A stretch of DNA of 64,000 bases from NCBI GenBank assembly GCA_913056175.1, contig CAJXLM010000003.1, positions 1-64,000 on the forward strand. The letters are read 5' to 3'. Every line of letters starts with the position of its first letter. Positions within the stretch are counted from its first letter, which is position 1. The DNA is from an uncultured Opitutia bacterium (lineage in GTDB: Bacteria; Verrucomicrobiota; Verrucomicrobiia; Opitutales; Puniceicoccaceae). The notes below the pieces were generated by a model. The model was not told where the DNA came from and searched no databases. It saw only the letters and a program-made list of their open reading frames with translations. The position numbers and the translations under genes were made by a program. Shown here piece by piece: positions 26,120-35,246 of this stretch.

Positions 26120-26986
26120 TTACTCCTGCCGGGTAAGGGTGCCGTACAGCTCCGGCCGCCGGTCAGCGAGGATGCCCCACTCTTCCCGGGCCCGGGCAAT
26201 CGCGTCCAGGTCGAAGCGGGCCGTGGCCACCCCGGACTCCTCCCGTCCGAGCCCGGCTACAATCCGCCCGCGCTCATCGGCAATGAAGGAACTCCCGTAG
26301 AAGGTCACCTCCGCCTCCGCGCCGCGCTCCGTGCCGACCCGGTTGCTCGCCAGCACCGGCACGAGGTTGCAGGCGGCGTGCCCGCACATGGCCGCGCGCC
26401 AGGCGGGCTGGCTGTCCAGGGAAGCGTCCTCCGGCTCGGACCCGATCGCGCTCGGGTAGAGCAGAATTTCCGCCCCGCCGAGGACGAGGGCCCGGGCCGT
26501 CTCCGGGAACCACTGGTCCCAGCAGATGGCCGGCCCGAGCCGGCCGGACCGCGTGGGGAAGGTGTGGAAGCCCGTATCTCCAGGCCGAAAGTAGAAGGTT
26601 TCCTCGTAGCCGCGACCGGAGGGGATGTGGGCCTTGCGGTAGATGCCGGCCACGGAGCCATCCGCGTCGAGGAGGGCCAGCGAGTTGTAGAAGGAATCGC
26701 CGTCCCGCTCGTAGAGGGAGAGGGGCAGGACCACCCCGAGCTCCGCGGCCAGCCCCCGGAAGTGGGCGACCAGCCCGCTGGAGGCGAGGGGTTCGGCCCG
26801 TTCCTGCCAGGAGCGGTCCCGCTCCACGCCGAAGTAGGGACCCTCGAAGAGCTCCGGGAGCAGGATCAGGCCGGCCCCGCGGCCGGCCGCCTCCCGGACC
26901 CACGCCTCCGCCCGCTCGACATTTTCCCCGCGGCTCGGGCCGCAGGCCATCTGGACCACCGCGACGGTACAGTCTCGCTCGCTCAT
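26120..26986 (-). CDS. aguB: N-carbamoylputrescine amidohydrolase
   Basis: Hydrolyses N-carbamoylputrescine to putrescine, the last step of the agmatine route. Nitrilase-superfamily triad: Glu45 (LPELFEG), Lys118 (YRKAHIPSG) and Cys155 in CWDQWFPE, a signature of this subgroup. At 288 residues it has the usual length; the ATG at 26986 is chosen because the family N-terminus starts at MSERDCTVAVVQMACG. It is the last gene on the minus strand behind the kinase (76 nt gap). AguA and arginine decarboxylase are not in the window; the later steps to spermidine are encoded at 38855-41256. Confidence 0.92.
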   Translation of the reverse strand: MSERDCTVAVVQMACGPSRGENVERAEAWVREAAGRGAGLILLPELFEGPYFGVERDRSWQERAEPLASSGLVAHFRGLAAELGVVLPLSLYERDGDSFYNSLALLDADGSVAGIYRKAHIPSGRGYEETFYFRPGDTGFHTFPTRSGRLGPAICWDQWFPETARALVLGGAEILLYPSAIGSEPEDASLDSQPAWRAAMCGHAACNLVPVLASNRVGTERGAEAEVTFYGSSFIADERGRIVAGLGREESGVATARFDLDAIARAREEWGILADRRPELYGTLTRQE

Positions 26987-27062
26987 GGCGGCACCGTAGC
27001 GGGTGCGGACCCCGCCGGGCAAGCGGGAGGAAGGACCCGCCGGCGCCCGGCGCGGCCCATCC

Positions 27063-28526
27063 TCAATCCCGGCCGACGCGCAGCAGCTCCCTCCACACCC
27101 GGCACCGCTCCCGAAGGAAGGCGGCGAGGCCCGGGTCCGGATCCACCCGGTCCGTTCGGCTGGCGGCCGCGCCCAGGGTGGGCCCGGGTGCGGCTCCCCC
27201 GGCCACCGCCGCCAGCCGGGCCGCCCCGAGCGGCGCGGCGAGATTGGCCTGCGCGGGCAGGTCGAGCGGGCGGCCGAGCGCGCTGGCGAGAAGCCGCACC
27301 CAGAAACGGCTCCGGCTTCCTCCCCCGACCGCGGCAAGCCTCTCCACCGGCACGCCGGCGCTCTCCTGGGCCTCCACCGCCTCGGCCATCTGCAGGACTA
27401 CCCCCTCGAGCGTGGCGTAGGCGAGGTGGCCGATCCCGGTCGAAGCCCGCAGCCCGCTCATCCGACCGGTGGCACCCGGGTCGTTGTCCGGCGTGCGGAT
27501 CCCGGAAAGCGCCGGGAGGAAAAGAGGCGCAGCAGCGGCATCGCCCCCCTCCCAGCAAGAGGCGGCCGCCGCCGCCAGCCGGTCGGCCGGGCTCCCGGTG
27601 AGCCCGGCGAGCCAGTTCAGCGCGCTCGTACCGTTCATGACCACCCCCATGGACAGCCAGGTGCCCGGCACCGCGTGCGGCACCGTGAGCACCGCCCGCT
27701 CCGGGCCCGGGTGAAAGGCTCCGTCCACGAGACAACTCACCGCGGAGGTGCCCAGGGTGAGGACCCCCCGGCCCGGGTGGGCCGCGCCCACCCCGAGGGT
27801 GGCCGCGCTGTTGTCGCCGGCCCCGGCCGCCACCGGCACTCCGGCGGGCATTCCCCAGCGCCGGGCCCACTCCGGGCGCAAGCCCCCCACCGTCCCCGCG
27901 GAGGCATGGACCTCGGGCAGGCGGTCCTCCCGCCACCCGGCCGCGGCGATCAACTCCGGATCCCAGCGACCGGTCGCGTTGTCGAGAAACTGGGTACCCC
28001 CGGCATCGCTCGGGTCAGTCGACCGCTCCCCGGTGAGAAAGAGGACGAGGTAGTCCTTGGGCAGGAGCAACCAGCGCGCCCGGTCGAGCACGGCCGCTTC
28101 GTGCCGCCGCAGCCAGAGCAACTTGGAGGCGGGGAATCCTGGGTCCGGCCGCCCGTTCGTGCGGCGGCCGATGTCCGGCACACGCTCCTCGAGCTCCGCG
28201 GACTCGCGCACCGCCCGCTGGTCGTTCCAGAGCAGGGCCGGACGCACCGGACGGTCCCGCCCGTCGAGAAGGACAAGGCCGAGCATCTGCCCGGAACACG
28301 CGATGCCCCGGATCCTCCCGAGGGCCTCCCCGTGGGAGGCGGCGAGAGCGTCGAGGGCCGCCTCGAGCGCTGCCGTCCACGCCCGGGGATCCTGCTCGCT
28401 CGCCCCCACGGCGGGCACGGACACCTCCAGGGGGGTCTCCGCGCTGCCGAGAATCTCGTCGCCGGGACCGCGCAGGAGGACCTTGATTCCGGAAGTCCCG
28501 AGGTCGATGCCGAGGTCGACACTCAC
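27063..28526 (-). CDS. FGGY-family carbohydrate kinase, xylulokinase-like
   Basis: A 487-residue sugar kinase with the length and order of XylB: DLGTSGIKV (8-16), SGQMLG (78-83), WNDQR (100-104) and the catalytic Asp238 in AAGAGDNSAA. The xylulokinase motif is usually SGQMHG; here the histidine, which lies near the sugar, is leucine, so the substrate may not be D-xylulose. GTG start overlapping the stop of the SorC-type regulator by 4 nt, hence translationally coupled. It belongs to the divergent transport locus and probably phosphorylates the imported or oxidised carbohydrate. Confidence 0.88.
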   Translation of the reverse strand: MSVDLGIDLGTSGIKVLLRGPGDEILGSAETPLEVSVPAVGASEQDPRAWTAALEAALDALAASHGEALGRIRGIACSGQMLGLVLLDGRDRPVRPALLWNDQRAVRESAELEERVPDIGRRTNGRPDPGFPASKLLWLRRHEAAVLDRARWLLLPKDYLVLFLTGERSTDPSDAGGTQFLDNATGRWDPELIAAAGWREDRLPEVHASAGTVGGLRPEWARRWGMPAGVPVAAGAGDNSAATLGVGAAHPGRGVLTLGTSAVSCLVDGAFHPGPERAVLTVPHAVPGTWLSMGVVMNGTSALNWLAGLTGSPADRLAAAAASCWEGGDAAAAPLFLPALSGIRTPDNDPGATGRMSGLRASTGIGHLAYATLEGVVLQMAEAVEAQESAGVPVERLAAVGGGSRSRFWVRLLASALGRPLDLPAQANLAAPLGAARLAAVAGGAAPGPTLGAAASRTDRVDPDPGLAAFLRERCRVWRELLRVGRD

Positions 28527-29509
28527 CCGCCAGCCGCCGCACGGGCCAGTACCGCCCGGGCCGTGTCTTCGTCCGTGACGAGGGTATTCACCATCCCGGT
28601 GGACAGGAGGCCCGCCAGCACGGGTATCTTGTGCGCACCGCCCGCCGCGAGAATGACATCGTCGATCCGGCGGAGATCCTCGAAACTGAGCCCGACCACT
28701 TGTTCATTGATCGGGTGGTCGATCCGCTCGCCATCCTCGTCGATCACGTTGCCGAGAAAATCGCCGACTCCACCCCGCCGGCGGAGTTCCTCCTCGGTCA
28801 CTCCCGGGGGGAGACCGTCCCGCACAAGGATGGACTGGTCGGACAGGTCCCCGGCGGCCACGGCCATCGCCTCGACTGAGCGCACCTTCTCGAGGTGATC
28901 CCGGAAGACGGCCAGCTCCATGATGGTCGCCCGCGACTCGGCATTCCCCGCGTAGAGCGGAGCCGTAAAGTAACTGTGGCTGGCCCCGAAGAGGTCGGCG
29001 AGCCGCCGGGTGATCTCGAAGCTGTTGAGGTCCGACCCGCGGGAAAGGCCCCCCATCACCGAGACTACCTCCTGGTCGGGACGCTTCGACGGAATCACGA
29101 AGCGGGTGGCGAGGTTGAGGGTGTTGCCCCAACCCATCCCGAAAAGGCGCACCTCCGGGTCGGCAAGCCGTTCGGAGAGAAACTGTCCGAGCGCTGAACC
29201 CACCATCGTCTGGACCCGGTCAGGCGATTCCGGGCTGGGGGCCACGTAGGCCCGGCGCAGGCCAAAGCGCTCCCGGAGCGCGGCTTCCGCGTCCGCGCAG
29301 GAGGCGTAGCGGGTGTTGAAGCTGATCCGGACCATCCCGCGGCGCCAGGCCTCGGCGATCGACTTGTTCACCCGCAGGCGGGTCACCTTCAGCTTGGAGG
29401 CCACCTCACTCTGGGTCAGCCCCTCCACGTGGTAGGCCCAGGCGACCTGGGCAAGAAAGCGTTCCTCCGCATCGACGGTCGCCGTCGCCGATTTGGAAAC
29501 CCGGCTCAT
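28523..29509 (-). CDS. SorC-family transcriptional regulator
   Basis: A 328-residue regulator with an N-terminal helix-turn-helix (GLTQSEVASKLKVTRLRVNKSI, split around residues 30-52) and a large C-terminal sugar-phosphate-binding domain including GWGNTLNL, VVSVMGGLSRG and AGGAHKIPVLAGLL. The family (SorC, DeoR of Bacillus, LsrR) usually responds to a phosphorylated substrate. It lies within the transport operon, 5 nt after the permease stop and overlapping the kinase start. It is the obvious candidate for control of the divergent promoter at 32640-32814. Confidence 0.9.
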   Translation of the reverse strand: MSRVSKSATATVDAEERFLAQVAWAYHVEGLTQSEVASKLKVTRLRVNKSIAEAWRRGMVRISFNTRYASCADAEAALRERFGLRRAYVAPSPESPDRVQTMVGSALGQFLSERLADPEVRLFGMGWGNTLNLATRFVIPSKRPDQEVVSVMGGLSRGSDLNSFEITRRLADLFGASHSYFTAPLYAGNAESRATIMELAVFRDHLEKVRSVEAMAVAAGDLSDQSILVRDGLPPGVTEEELRRRGGVGDFLGNVIDEDGERIDHPINEQVVGLSFEDLRRIDDVILAAGGAHKIPVLAGLLSTGMVNTLVTDEDTARAVLARAAAGG

Positions 29510-29514
29510 GATCC

Positions 29515-30348
29515 CTACTTCACCGCCCCCATCGTAAGACCGCGGACGAGTTGCTTGGAGGCGATCAGTGCGAAAATGATCACGGGAATGACGATGAGGG
29601 TCGAGGTCGCCATGATTTTCCCGTAGGGCAGGTTGTAGCCCTCCATGAAGCTGACGGCCATCGCCGGGGCGGTCTTCGCGTCGTTCCGGGTAAGCACGAT
29701 CGCATACAGCAACTCATTCCACGAGAAGATAAAGGAAAAAATCGCGCTGACCGCGACTCCCGGCATGGCCAGGGGCAGGCAGATCGACCGGAAGATCCGG
29801 AAGGGGGAGGCCCCCTCGAGGACGGCCGCCTCGTCCAGCTCCCGGGGAATCGAACGGAACTGGTCGGTACAGATCCAGATGACAATGGGCAGGTTGAACG
29901 TCAGGTAGATGAGGATCAGCGAGATCCGCGTGTCGAGCAGCCCGAGCGAGCGGGCGATGAGGAAGAGGGGGAGAGCCAGGACGATGGGCGAGACCATCCG
30001 GTTCGTGATGAACCAGAACCAGAGATGCTTCTTCCCCCGGAACTCGAAGCGGGCCAGGGCGAAGGCCGCCGGGGTTCCCAGCCCGAGGGCGAGAATCGTC
30101 GTCCCCACCGCCACGATCAGGGAGTTGATCATGGTGAAGCCGACCCCATCCTCGAAGAGGACTTCCCGATAATTCTCCAAGGTCGGCTGAAAAATCCAGA
30201 CCGGCGGGGACTCGAGGGCGACGACCTGGGTCTTCAGGCTGGTCGTCACCATCCAGTAGAAGGGAAAGACGCAGAAAAGGAGAATGGCGAGCAGGAGGAG
30301 GATTTGTCCCCCCAGGGATCGCTTCGGTCCGACGGTACGCCTGGCCAT
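29515..30348 (-). CDS. Sugar ABC transporter permease, MalG/AraQ type
   Basis: Inner-membrane permease of a CUT1-type carbohydrate importer, 277 residues, six transmembrane helices. The EAA loop that contacts the ATPase reads ELDEAAVLEGASPFRIF and then ICLPLAMPG, well conserved. The C-terminus KQLVRGLTMGAVK is typical of the MalG/AraQ class. ATG at 30348 chosen to begin MARRTVGPKRS; the frame continues upstream through the other permease without homology. It pairs with the permease encoded 20 nt upstream. Confidence 0.93.
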   Translation of the reverse strand: MARRTVGPKRSLGGQILLLLAILLFCVFPFYWMVTTSLKTQVVALESPPVWIFQPTLENYREVLFEDGVGFTMINSLIVAVGTTILALGLGTPAAFALARFEFRGKKHLWFWFITNRMVSPIVLALPLFLIARSLGLLDTRISLILIYLTFNLPIVIWICTDQFRSIPRELDEAAVLEGASPFRIFRSICLPLAMPGVAVSAIFSFIFSWNELLYAIVLTRNDAKTAPAMAVSFMEGYNLPYGKIMATSTLIVIPVIIFALIASKQLVRGLTMGAVK

Positions 30349-30368
30349 GGGATGAATCGGGGCCCCCG

Positions 30369-31247
30369 TTACTGCACCTCCCGGTAGAAGAACCGGATGT
30401 ACAGCTGGCTGAGGACAATGGTGAGGATGAGGAGAAGGATGGCCTGCGCGGAGGCGAGGCCCTGGTCGAAGGCCCGGAAACCGGTCCGCTCGATGAGCAG
30501 GGAGATGAACTCGGTAGCCGCTCCCGGCCCACCCCGCGTGAGGGTGAAGACCATGTCGAAGAGCTTGAGCGTGTCCGCGGTGCGCAGGATGAGCACCGCC
30601 ACGAGACCGGGCACGAGGAAGGGCAACTGCACGTGCCGGAGGATGCGCCACCACTTGCGGGTCTCCAGCCGGGCCGCCTCCTCGATCTCCCCGGGCACGG
30701 TGGTCAGCCCGGCCAGCAGCACGAGGGCGACGAAGGGCGTCCACTGCCAGACGTCCCAGAAGATTACGGTAAGAAAGGCGTTCGTCGGGTCCCCGATCCA
30801 ATTGACCGGCTCCGCTCCGAAGAAGCCGAAGAACTGGTTCACCACCCCGTATTTGATGTTGAACATCACCTGCCCGAGCAAACCGACCACCGCGTAGGTG
30901 GTCGCCATGGGGAGGACGAGACTCAACCGGGTGAGGGTGCGCAGAAAACCGACCCCGGGCTGGTGAAGCAGGAGCGCGATCACCAGCCCGAAGCCGATCT
31001 GCAGGGGGAGGACGATCCCGAGGAGGAGAAGGGTCCTCCCGAGGGCGTCCCAGAAGGCGTCGCTGGTCAGTACGCTGGCGTAGTTCGCCAGCCCGATGAA
31101 CTCGACGTCCTTGAGGTCAATCAGATTGAAGTAGTGGAGGGAGGTCCACACCGCGTAGACGAGCGGGGCGATCCCGATCACCGCGAGGGCGAGGACGGCG
31201 GGGCCCAGAAAGGCCCAGACAATCCGGGGGGAAGTGCGCCGGTTCAC
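30369..31247 (-). CDS. Sugar ABC transporter permease, MalF/AraP type
   Basis: Partner permease of the CUT1 importer, 292 residues with six predicted transmembrane helices. The EAA-like loop is EIEEAARLETRKWWRI followed by QLPFLVPG; the usual glycine is replaced, so contact geometry with the ATPase may differ slightly. FDMVFTLTRGGPG is the conserved loop of this class. GTG start at 31247, 45 nt downstream of the substrate-binding protein gene. Confidence 0.92.
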   Translation of the reverse strand: MNRRTSPRIVWAFLGPAVLALAVIGIAPLVYAVWTSLHYFNLIDLKDVEFIGLANYASVLTSDAFWDALGRTLLLLGIVLPLQIGFGLVIALLLHQPGVGFLRTLTRLSLVLPMATTYAVVGLLGQVMFNIKYGVVNQFFGFFGAEPVNWIGDPTNAFLTVIFWDVWQWTPFVALVLLAGLTTVPGEIEEAARLETRKWWRILRHVQLPFLVPGLVAVLILRTADTLKLFDMVFTLTRGGPGAATEFISLLIERTGFRAFDQGLASAQAILLLILTIVLSQLYIRFFYREVQ

Positions 31248-31292
31248 GCGTCGACCTGCGGTGTGGACCCGATTCCCGAGAGAGCCGCCGTC

Positions 31293-32639
31293 CTACTGGG
31301 CCAGCGGCTTCTCGCCGTCGTAGTAGCCGGCTTTTTCGAGGACGGCCTCCATCTCTTCGCCGATCCGGTTGGCCCCTTCCTCCACGGTGAGCTCCCCGAG
31401 CATGATCCGGGTCCCGTGGACCTGGACGATCTCGGAGATCTCCGGCCACTCGGCGAAGCGGGGGCGGAACTCCGGCACGCCTTCCTGCCAGCTCTCCACG
31501 AGCGCCGGGACGAAGGTGTACTCCTCGGCCACACCGGGCTCCTCGTAGACCGCCTCAATGGCCGGAACGCCCCCGCGGTCGAGGTACTCGCGGGCATTCT
31601 CTTCCCCGGTGATCCACTGGATGAAGAGCCAGGCGGCTGCCTGCTCCTTCTCGGAGGCCTGGCTCGTCACGGCCAGGGAGAATCCGCCGAGGGCCGGCTT
31701 GCGCCCGGCCGGTCCCGCCGGCTCCGGCGCCACCGCCAGACAGTCCGCGATCTTCGAGGTCTCCGGATTCGCCAGCGAGGAGTAGAAGGCCGACCACTCC
31801 GTGATCATGGCCACGTCTCCCTGCGCCAGTCCGTTCACCGTTTCCGCGTGGTCGTAGGAGACAATCCCGTCGGGCATGTATTCCATAAGGTCCTGCCGGA
31901 ACTCCAGGCCCCGCAGGGAACCCTCCGAGTCGAGGTTCGAGCGGAAGTTCTCGTCGAGGAAGGAACCCCCGAACGGCCAGATCATCCGTGCGAAACTGTC
32001 CGCGCTCTGGGTCTCGTTGCGCTTCGACTGCAGGGCGAAGGCGTGTTGGCCGTCCCCGGTGAGGGCCGGCGCGTAGACCTCCAGAAGCTCGGTCCAGGTC
32101 TCCGGCGGACCGTCGAAGCCGGCCTCCTCGAGCATGCACTCATTGTAGAAGAGCAGGCCGCTGTAGTTGTCGAAGGGGATGCCGTAGGTGACCCCGTTCC
32201 AACTCCCGAAGGCGTCCACGAGCAGCGGGAAGAAGTCGTCCAGCTGGAAGTTCGGGTTGTGCAGCGCCGGGTCGTCCATGAACTTCGACACCGGCTCGAT
32301 CCAGCCGTTCTCCGCGTAGTTCCCGATCCAGACGAGGTCGATCAGCGCGATGTCCAGATCGCCCCCCGCGACAAAGTCCCGGACCTGCTGGCCAAGGGCG
32401 TTCTCGTAGGGAACCTCGGTGATGTTGATGTTGATGCCGGTCTTCTCCTCGAATTCGGGAATCATCTGCTTGGCCGCCTCGTAGCCGGGGCGGAGGAGGA
32501 AGATGACATCCACGGTGGTCCCGGAGTAAGGCTGCGCCGCCTCCTCGAGGGACCATGCCTCGGCACGGGGGGCCAGGCCGAGGGTGAGGGCGCCCGCGAG
32601 CACAGCCGCGGCCACCGAACGATACGTTCGTTTTCTCAT
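31293..32639 (-). CDS. Sugar ABC transporter substrate-binding protein
   Basis: Periplasmic carbohydrate-binding protein, 448 residues. A classical signal peptide (about residues 1-28, MRKRTYRSVAAAVLAGALTL onward) ends at AEA with no lipobox cysteine, so it is soluble in the periplasm. The mature part has the family-1 binding-protein pattern (TGININITEVPYENAL, GGDLDIALIDLVW, GIPFDNYSGLLFYN, PALGGFSLAVT). Start ATG at 32639 is chosen for the signal peptide. First gene of the minus-strand half of the locus; the ligand cannot be read from the sequence. Confidence 0.93.
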   Translation of the reverse strand: MRKRTYRSVAAAVLAGALTLGLAPRAEAWSLEEAAQPYSGTTVDVIFLLRPGYEAAKQMIPEFEEKTGININITEVPYENALGQQVRDFVAGGDLDIALIDLVWIGNYAENGWIEPVSKFMDDPALHNPNFQLDDFFPLLVDAFGSWNGVTYGIPFDNYSGLLFYNECMLEEAGFDGPPETWTELLEVYAPALTGDGQHAFALQSKRNETQSADSFARMIWPFGGSFLDENFRSNLDSEGSLRGLEFRQDLMEYMPDGIVSYDHAETVNGLAQGDVAMITEWSAFYSSLANPETSKIADCLAVAPEPAGPAGRKPALGGFSLAVTSQASEKEQAAAWLFIQWITGEENAREYLDRGGVPAIEAVYEEPGVAEEYTFVPALVESWQEGVPEFRPRFAEWPEISEIVQVHGTRIMLGELTVEEGANRIGEEMEAVLEKAGYYDGEKPLAQ

Positions 32640-32693
32640 GGTGATCAGTTGGGTTGAGGTAATGGTTGGGGGAACAAGTTCGCCGGTCGGTCG

Positions 32694-32757
32694 AAGGTTC
32701 AACCTTGACATGCGAATGTTCGATCGCAGATACAAAAGTTGTTTCCTCCGGCGTCAA
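32694..32757. promoter_or_regulatory. Divergent promoter with palindromic operator in the carbohydrate locus
   Basis: On the plus strand TTGACA (32705-32710) has a GATACA about 18 nt downstream, pointing to the ATPase gene. On the minus strand TTGACG (32752-32757) has TGTATC 17 nt downstream, pointing to the binding-protein gene. A 13 nt palindrome AAGGTTCAACCTT (32694-32706) overlaps the plus -35 box, and TGCGA...TCGCA (32711-32728) fills its spacer. The layout suits control of both halves by the SorC-type regulator; binding is inferred. Confidence 0.45.
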
Positions 32758-32814
32758 CCCTTTTCCGCCTCCCTTCCTTTCCCGCCCCACCCCGATCCCC
32801 GACCCGACGGAGCC

Positions 32815-33885
32815 ATGGCCGAAGTAACCCTTACCTCAATCGACAAGCACTACGGCGACTTCCAGGCGCTGAAGGAGGTCAGCCTGGCCGTCCCGGACGG
32901 CTCCTTCACGGTTTTCGTGGGGCCCTCCGGCTGCGGCAAGTCCACCCTCCTGCGGGCCATCGCCGGTCTCGAGGAGATCTCCGCGGGGTCCATCGGGATT
33001 GGCGGGCAGGACGTCACCACGGTGCCCCCCTCGGACCGCGGGGTCGGCATGGTCTTCCAGTCCTATGCCCTCTACCCGCACATGACCGTGCGGGAAAACA
33101 TGGAGTTCGGCCTGAAGATCGGGGGGGAGAAAAGGGAGGTGCGGGAGCAGCGCATCGCCGAGGCGGCCCGCATCCTCCGGCTGGGGGACTACCTCGAGCG
33201 CCGTCCCTCCCAACTCTCCGGCGGCCAGCGCCAGCGGGTGGCGATTGGCCGGGCCATCGTCAAGCAGCCACGGGTCTTCCTCTTCGACGAACCCCTCTCC
33301 AACCTCGACGCCAAGCTGCGGATCCAGATGCGGGTGGAGCTGGAGGCCCTCCACCACACCCTCGGGGCCACCATGATCTACGTGACCCACGACCAGGTGG
33401 AGGCCATGACCATGGCCGACCAGATCGTCGTGCTCAACGAGGGGGAGATTGAGCAGGTCGGCCCCCCTCTCGAGCTCTACCACCGCCCGGCCACCCGTTT
33501 CGTGGCCGACTTCATCGGCGCCCCCAGCATGAATTTCCTCGCGGTGGGGATGACCGGGGGCGTGGCGAGCTACCGCGGAACCCCGCTGGGGGGCACCTGG
33601 GAACTCCCCGACGGGGAGTACACCCTCGGGATCCGCCCGGAACACCTCCGCGCCGGTTCCGGAGGGGCGGAGGAGGTCCGGCTGTCCGCGACGGTCCGGG
33701 TCGTCGAACAGCTGGGGGGCGAGACCTACCTGCACGCGGAGACCGGCCCCGGGGACAGCCTCGTCGTCCGCACCGAGGGGGATCGGGGCTCGCGGGTCGG
33801 GGAGGAGCTCGACCTCGGTCTTCCCCGGGACCGGGTCCACCTGTTCGACCGGTCGGGCGCCCGTGTGGAGGAGGGGGGTGCCTGA
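32815..33885 (+). CDS. Sugar ABC transporter ATP-binding protein, UgpC/MalK/MsmX type
   Basis: ATPase of the CUT1 importer, 356 residues. Walker A GPSGCGKST (36-44), signature LSGGQRQRVAIGRA, Walker B VFLFDEPLSNLDAKLR, then the switch histidine in YVTHDQ. A C-terminal OB/TOBE domain (from about residue 240) is typical of MalK-like subunits. It is transcribed away from its permeases, across the shared promoter. Its stop overlaps the next start (TGATG), so it forms an operon with the dehydrogenase and phosphatase genes. Confidence 0.94.
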   Translation: MAEVTLTSIDKHYGDFQALKEVSLAVPDGSFTVFVGPSGCGKSTLLRAIAGLEEISAGSIGIGGQDVTTVPPSDRGVGMVFQSYALYPHMTVRENMEFGLKIGGEKREVREQRIAEAARILRLGDYLERRPSQLSGGQRQRVAIGRAIVKQPRVFLFDEPLSNLDAKLRIQMRVELEALHHTLGATMIYVTHDQVEAMTMADQIVVLNEGEIEQVGPPLELYHRPATRFVADFIGAPSMNFLAVGMTGGVASYRGTPLGGTWELPDGEYTLGIRPEHLRAGSGGAEEVRLSATVRVVEQLGGETYLHAETGPGDSLVVRTEGDRGSRVGEELDLGLPRDRVHLFDRSGARVEEGGA

Positions 33886-35237
33886 TGGACACGGCGCCGG
33901 CTCCCTTCCCCTCCAGCCGCGAACGGCTCGCCGGGGCCGTCCAGGAATCGGCCACCGTGGCCGAGGTTCGGGTGGGCCGGAACCTGCTCGAGGAGCTGCC
34001 CGCCTTCCTCCGCGCGCACGGCGCGGACGGCTCGGTCTGCCTCTTCGCGGACGGCAACACGTGGAAGGCGGCCGGCGAACGCGCGGCCGGGATCCTCGAC
34101 CGGGCCGGGTGGCAGTGCACACCCTTCATCCTGCCCGGCCGCCCCCGGGTGAGCCCGGACCGGCGCACCGGCGATGAGCTCCGCGCCTTTCTCGCCGGTC
34201 GCGAGCACTACCTCGTTGCCGTCGGCTCGGGGGTCCTCAACGACCTCGCCAAGTACGCCGCCTTTCAGCTGGAACGACCCTACGCGGTCATCGCCACGGC
34301 GGCCTCCATGGATGGCTACACCTCAGCGGGATCCCCCCTCTCCGAGGACGGCTTCAAGATCACCCTGCCCTGCCGTCCGGCCCGGGCCGTCCTCGGGGAT
34401 CTCGGCATTCTCGCGGAGGCGCCCGCGGAGATGAATGGCTGGGGCTTCGGCGACCTTGCCGGCAAGCTTCCCGCCGGGGCCGACTGGATCCTCGCGGACG
34501 GTCTCGGAGTCGAGGCGGTCGACCCGATCGCCTGGGCCCTCGTGCAGGAGGACCTTCCCCGGCAACTCTCCCGGCCCGCCGCGTTGGCCACGGGCGATCC
34601 GGAGGCCGTCGGGGAACTCTTCTGCGGGCTCAACCTCGTCGGGCTGGCCATGGAAAGGCACGGCAGCTCCCGCCCCGCCTCCGGTGCCGACCACCAGATC
34701 GCCCACCTCTGGGAAATGGAAGGTCTCTCCCTCGGTGGGGAAAAGGTCAGCCACGGGGCCTGTGTTTCCGTGGCCACCGTGGCCATGCTCCGGCTCTACC
34801 GGTGGTGGCTCGCCCGGGATCCGCGAGAGGCCCCCCCCACGGAGAGAACCACTCCCCCGGCCTCCGCGGAGAGCGAATTCGCCCTCCTGCGCTCCCTCCT
34901 TCCCCACCCGACCATTGCCGCCCGTGCCGAGCGGGAATTCACCCCCAAGCTACTCTCCCCCGGGCAGCGGGAGGAACGGCTCACCCTCCTCCGGCGGGAG
35001 GGGGCCGCCCTGCAGGGTCGGGTCGCCGACCACCTCGACCGCATCGCCGACCTCCCCGACCGCCTCGCCCGGGCCGGCGCCCCGATTCGTCCCGACCAGA
35101 TTGGCATCGACGGCGAGCGTCTCCGGCGCTCCGCGCGGGCGGCCCGCTTCCTCCGCTCCCGCTATACCCTCCTCGACCTTCTCGCCGAGACGGGCCAGCT
35201 GGACCGGGCCATCGACGAATCCCTCGGCGACGATTAG
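33885..35237 (+). CDS. Glycerol-1-phosphate dehydrogenase-like enzyme (AraM/EgsA type)
   Basis: An iron-containing-alcohol-dehydrogenase-fold enzyme, 450 residues. The G1PDH pattern is seen in VAVGSGVLNDLAKY (nucleotide binding, about 112-124), ASMDGYTSAGSPL and GWGFGDLAGK. Likely metal ligands are Asp189, His270 (GADHQIAHLWEM) and His290 (SHGACVSV), with spacing close to that of glycerol dehydrogenase. Family members reduce dihydroxyacetone phosphate to sn-glycerol 1-phosphate; Bacillus AraM is one. A related polyol or sugar-phosphate substrate is equally possible here. Sandwiched between the transport ATPase (overlap) and a HAD phosphatase. Confidence 0.85.
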   Translation: MDTAPAPFPSSRERLAGAVQESATVAEVRVGRNLLEELPAFLRAHGADGSVCLFADGNTWKAAGERAAGILDRAGWQCTPFILPGRPRVSPDRRTGDELRAFLAGREHYLVAVGSGVLNDLAKYAAFQLERPYAVIATAASMDGYTSAGSPLSEDGFKITLPCRPARAVLGDLGILAEAPAEMNGWGFGDLAGKLPAGADWILADGLGVEAVDPIAWALVQEDLPRQLSRPAALATGDPEAVGELFCGLNLVGLAMERHGSSRPASGADHQIAHLWEMEGLSLGGEKVSHGACVSVATVAMLRLYRWWLARDPREAPPTERTTPPASAESEFALLRSLLPHPTIAARAEREFTPKLLSPGQREERLTLLRREGAALQGRVADHLDRIADLPDRLARAGAPIRPDQIGIDGERLRRSARAARFLRSRYTLLDLLAETGQLDRAIDESLGDD

Positions 35238-35246
35238 CCCTCCCCC

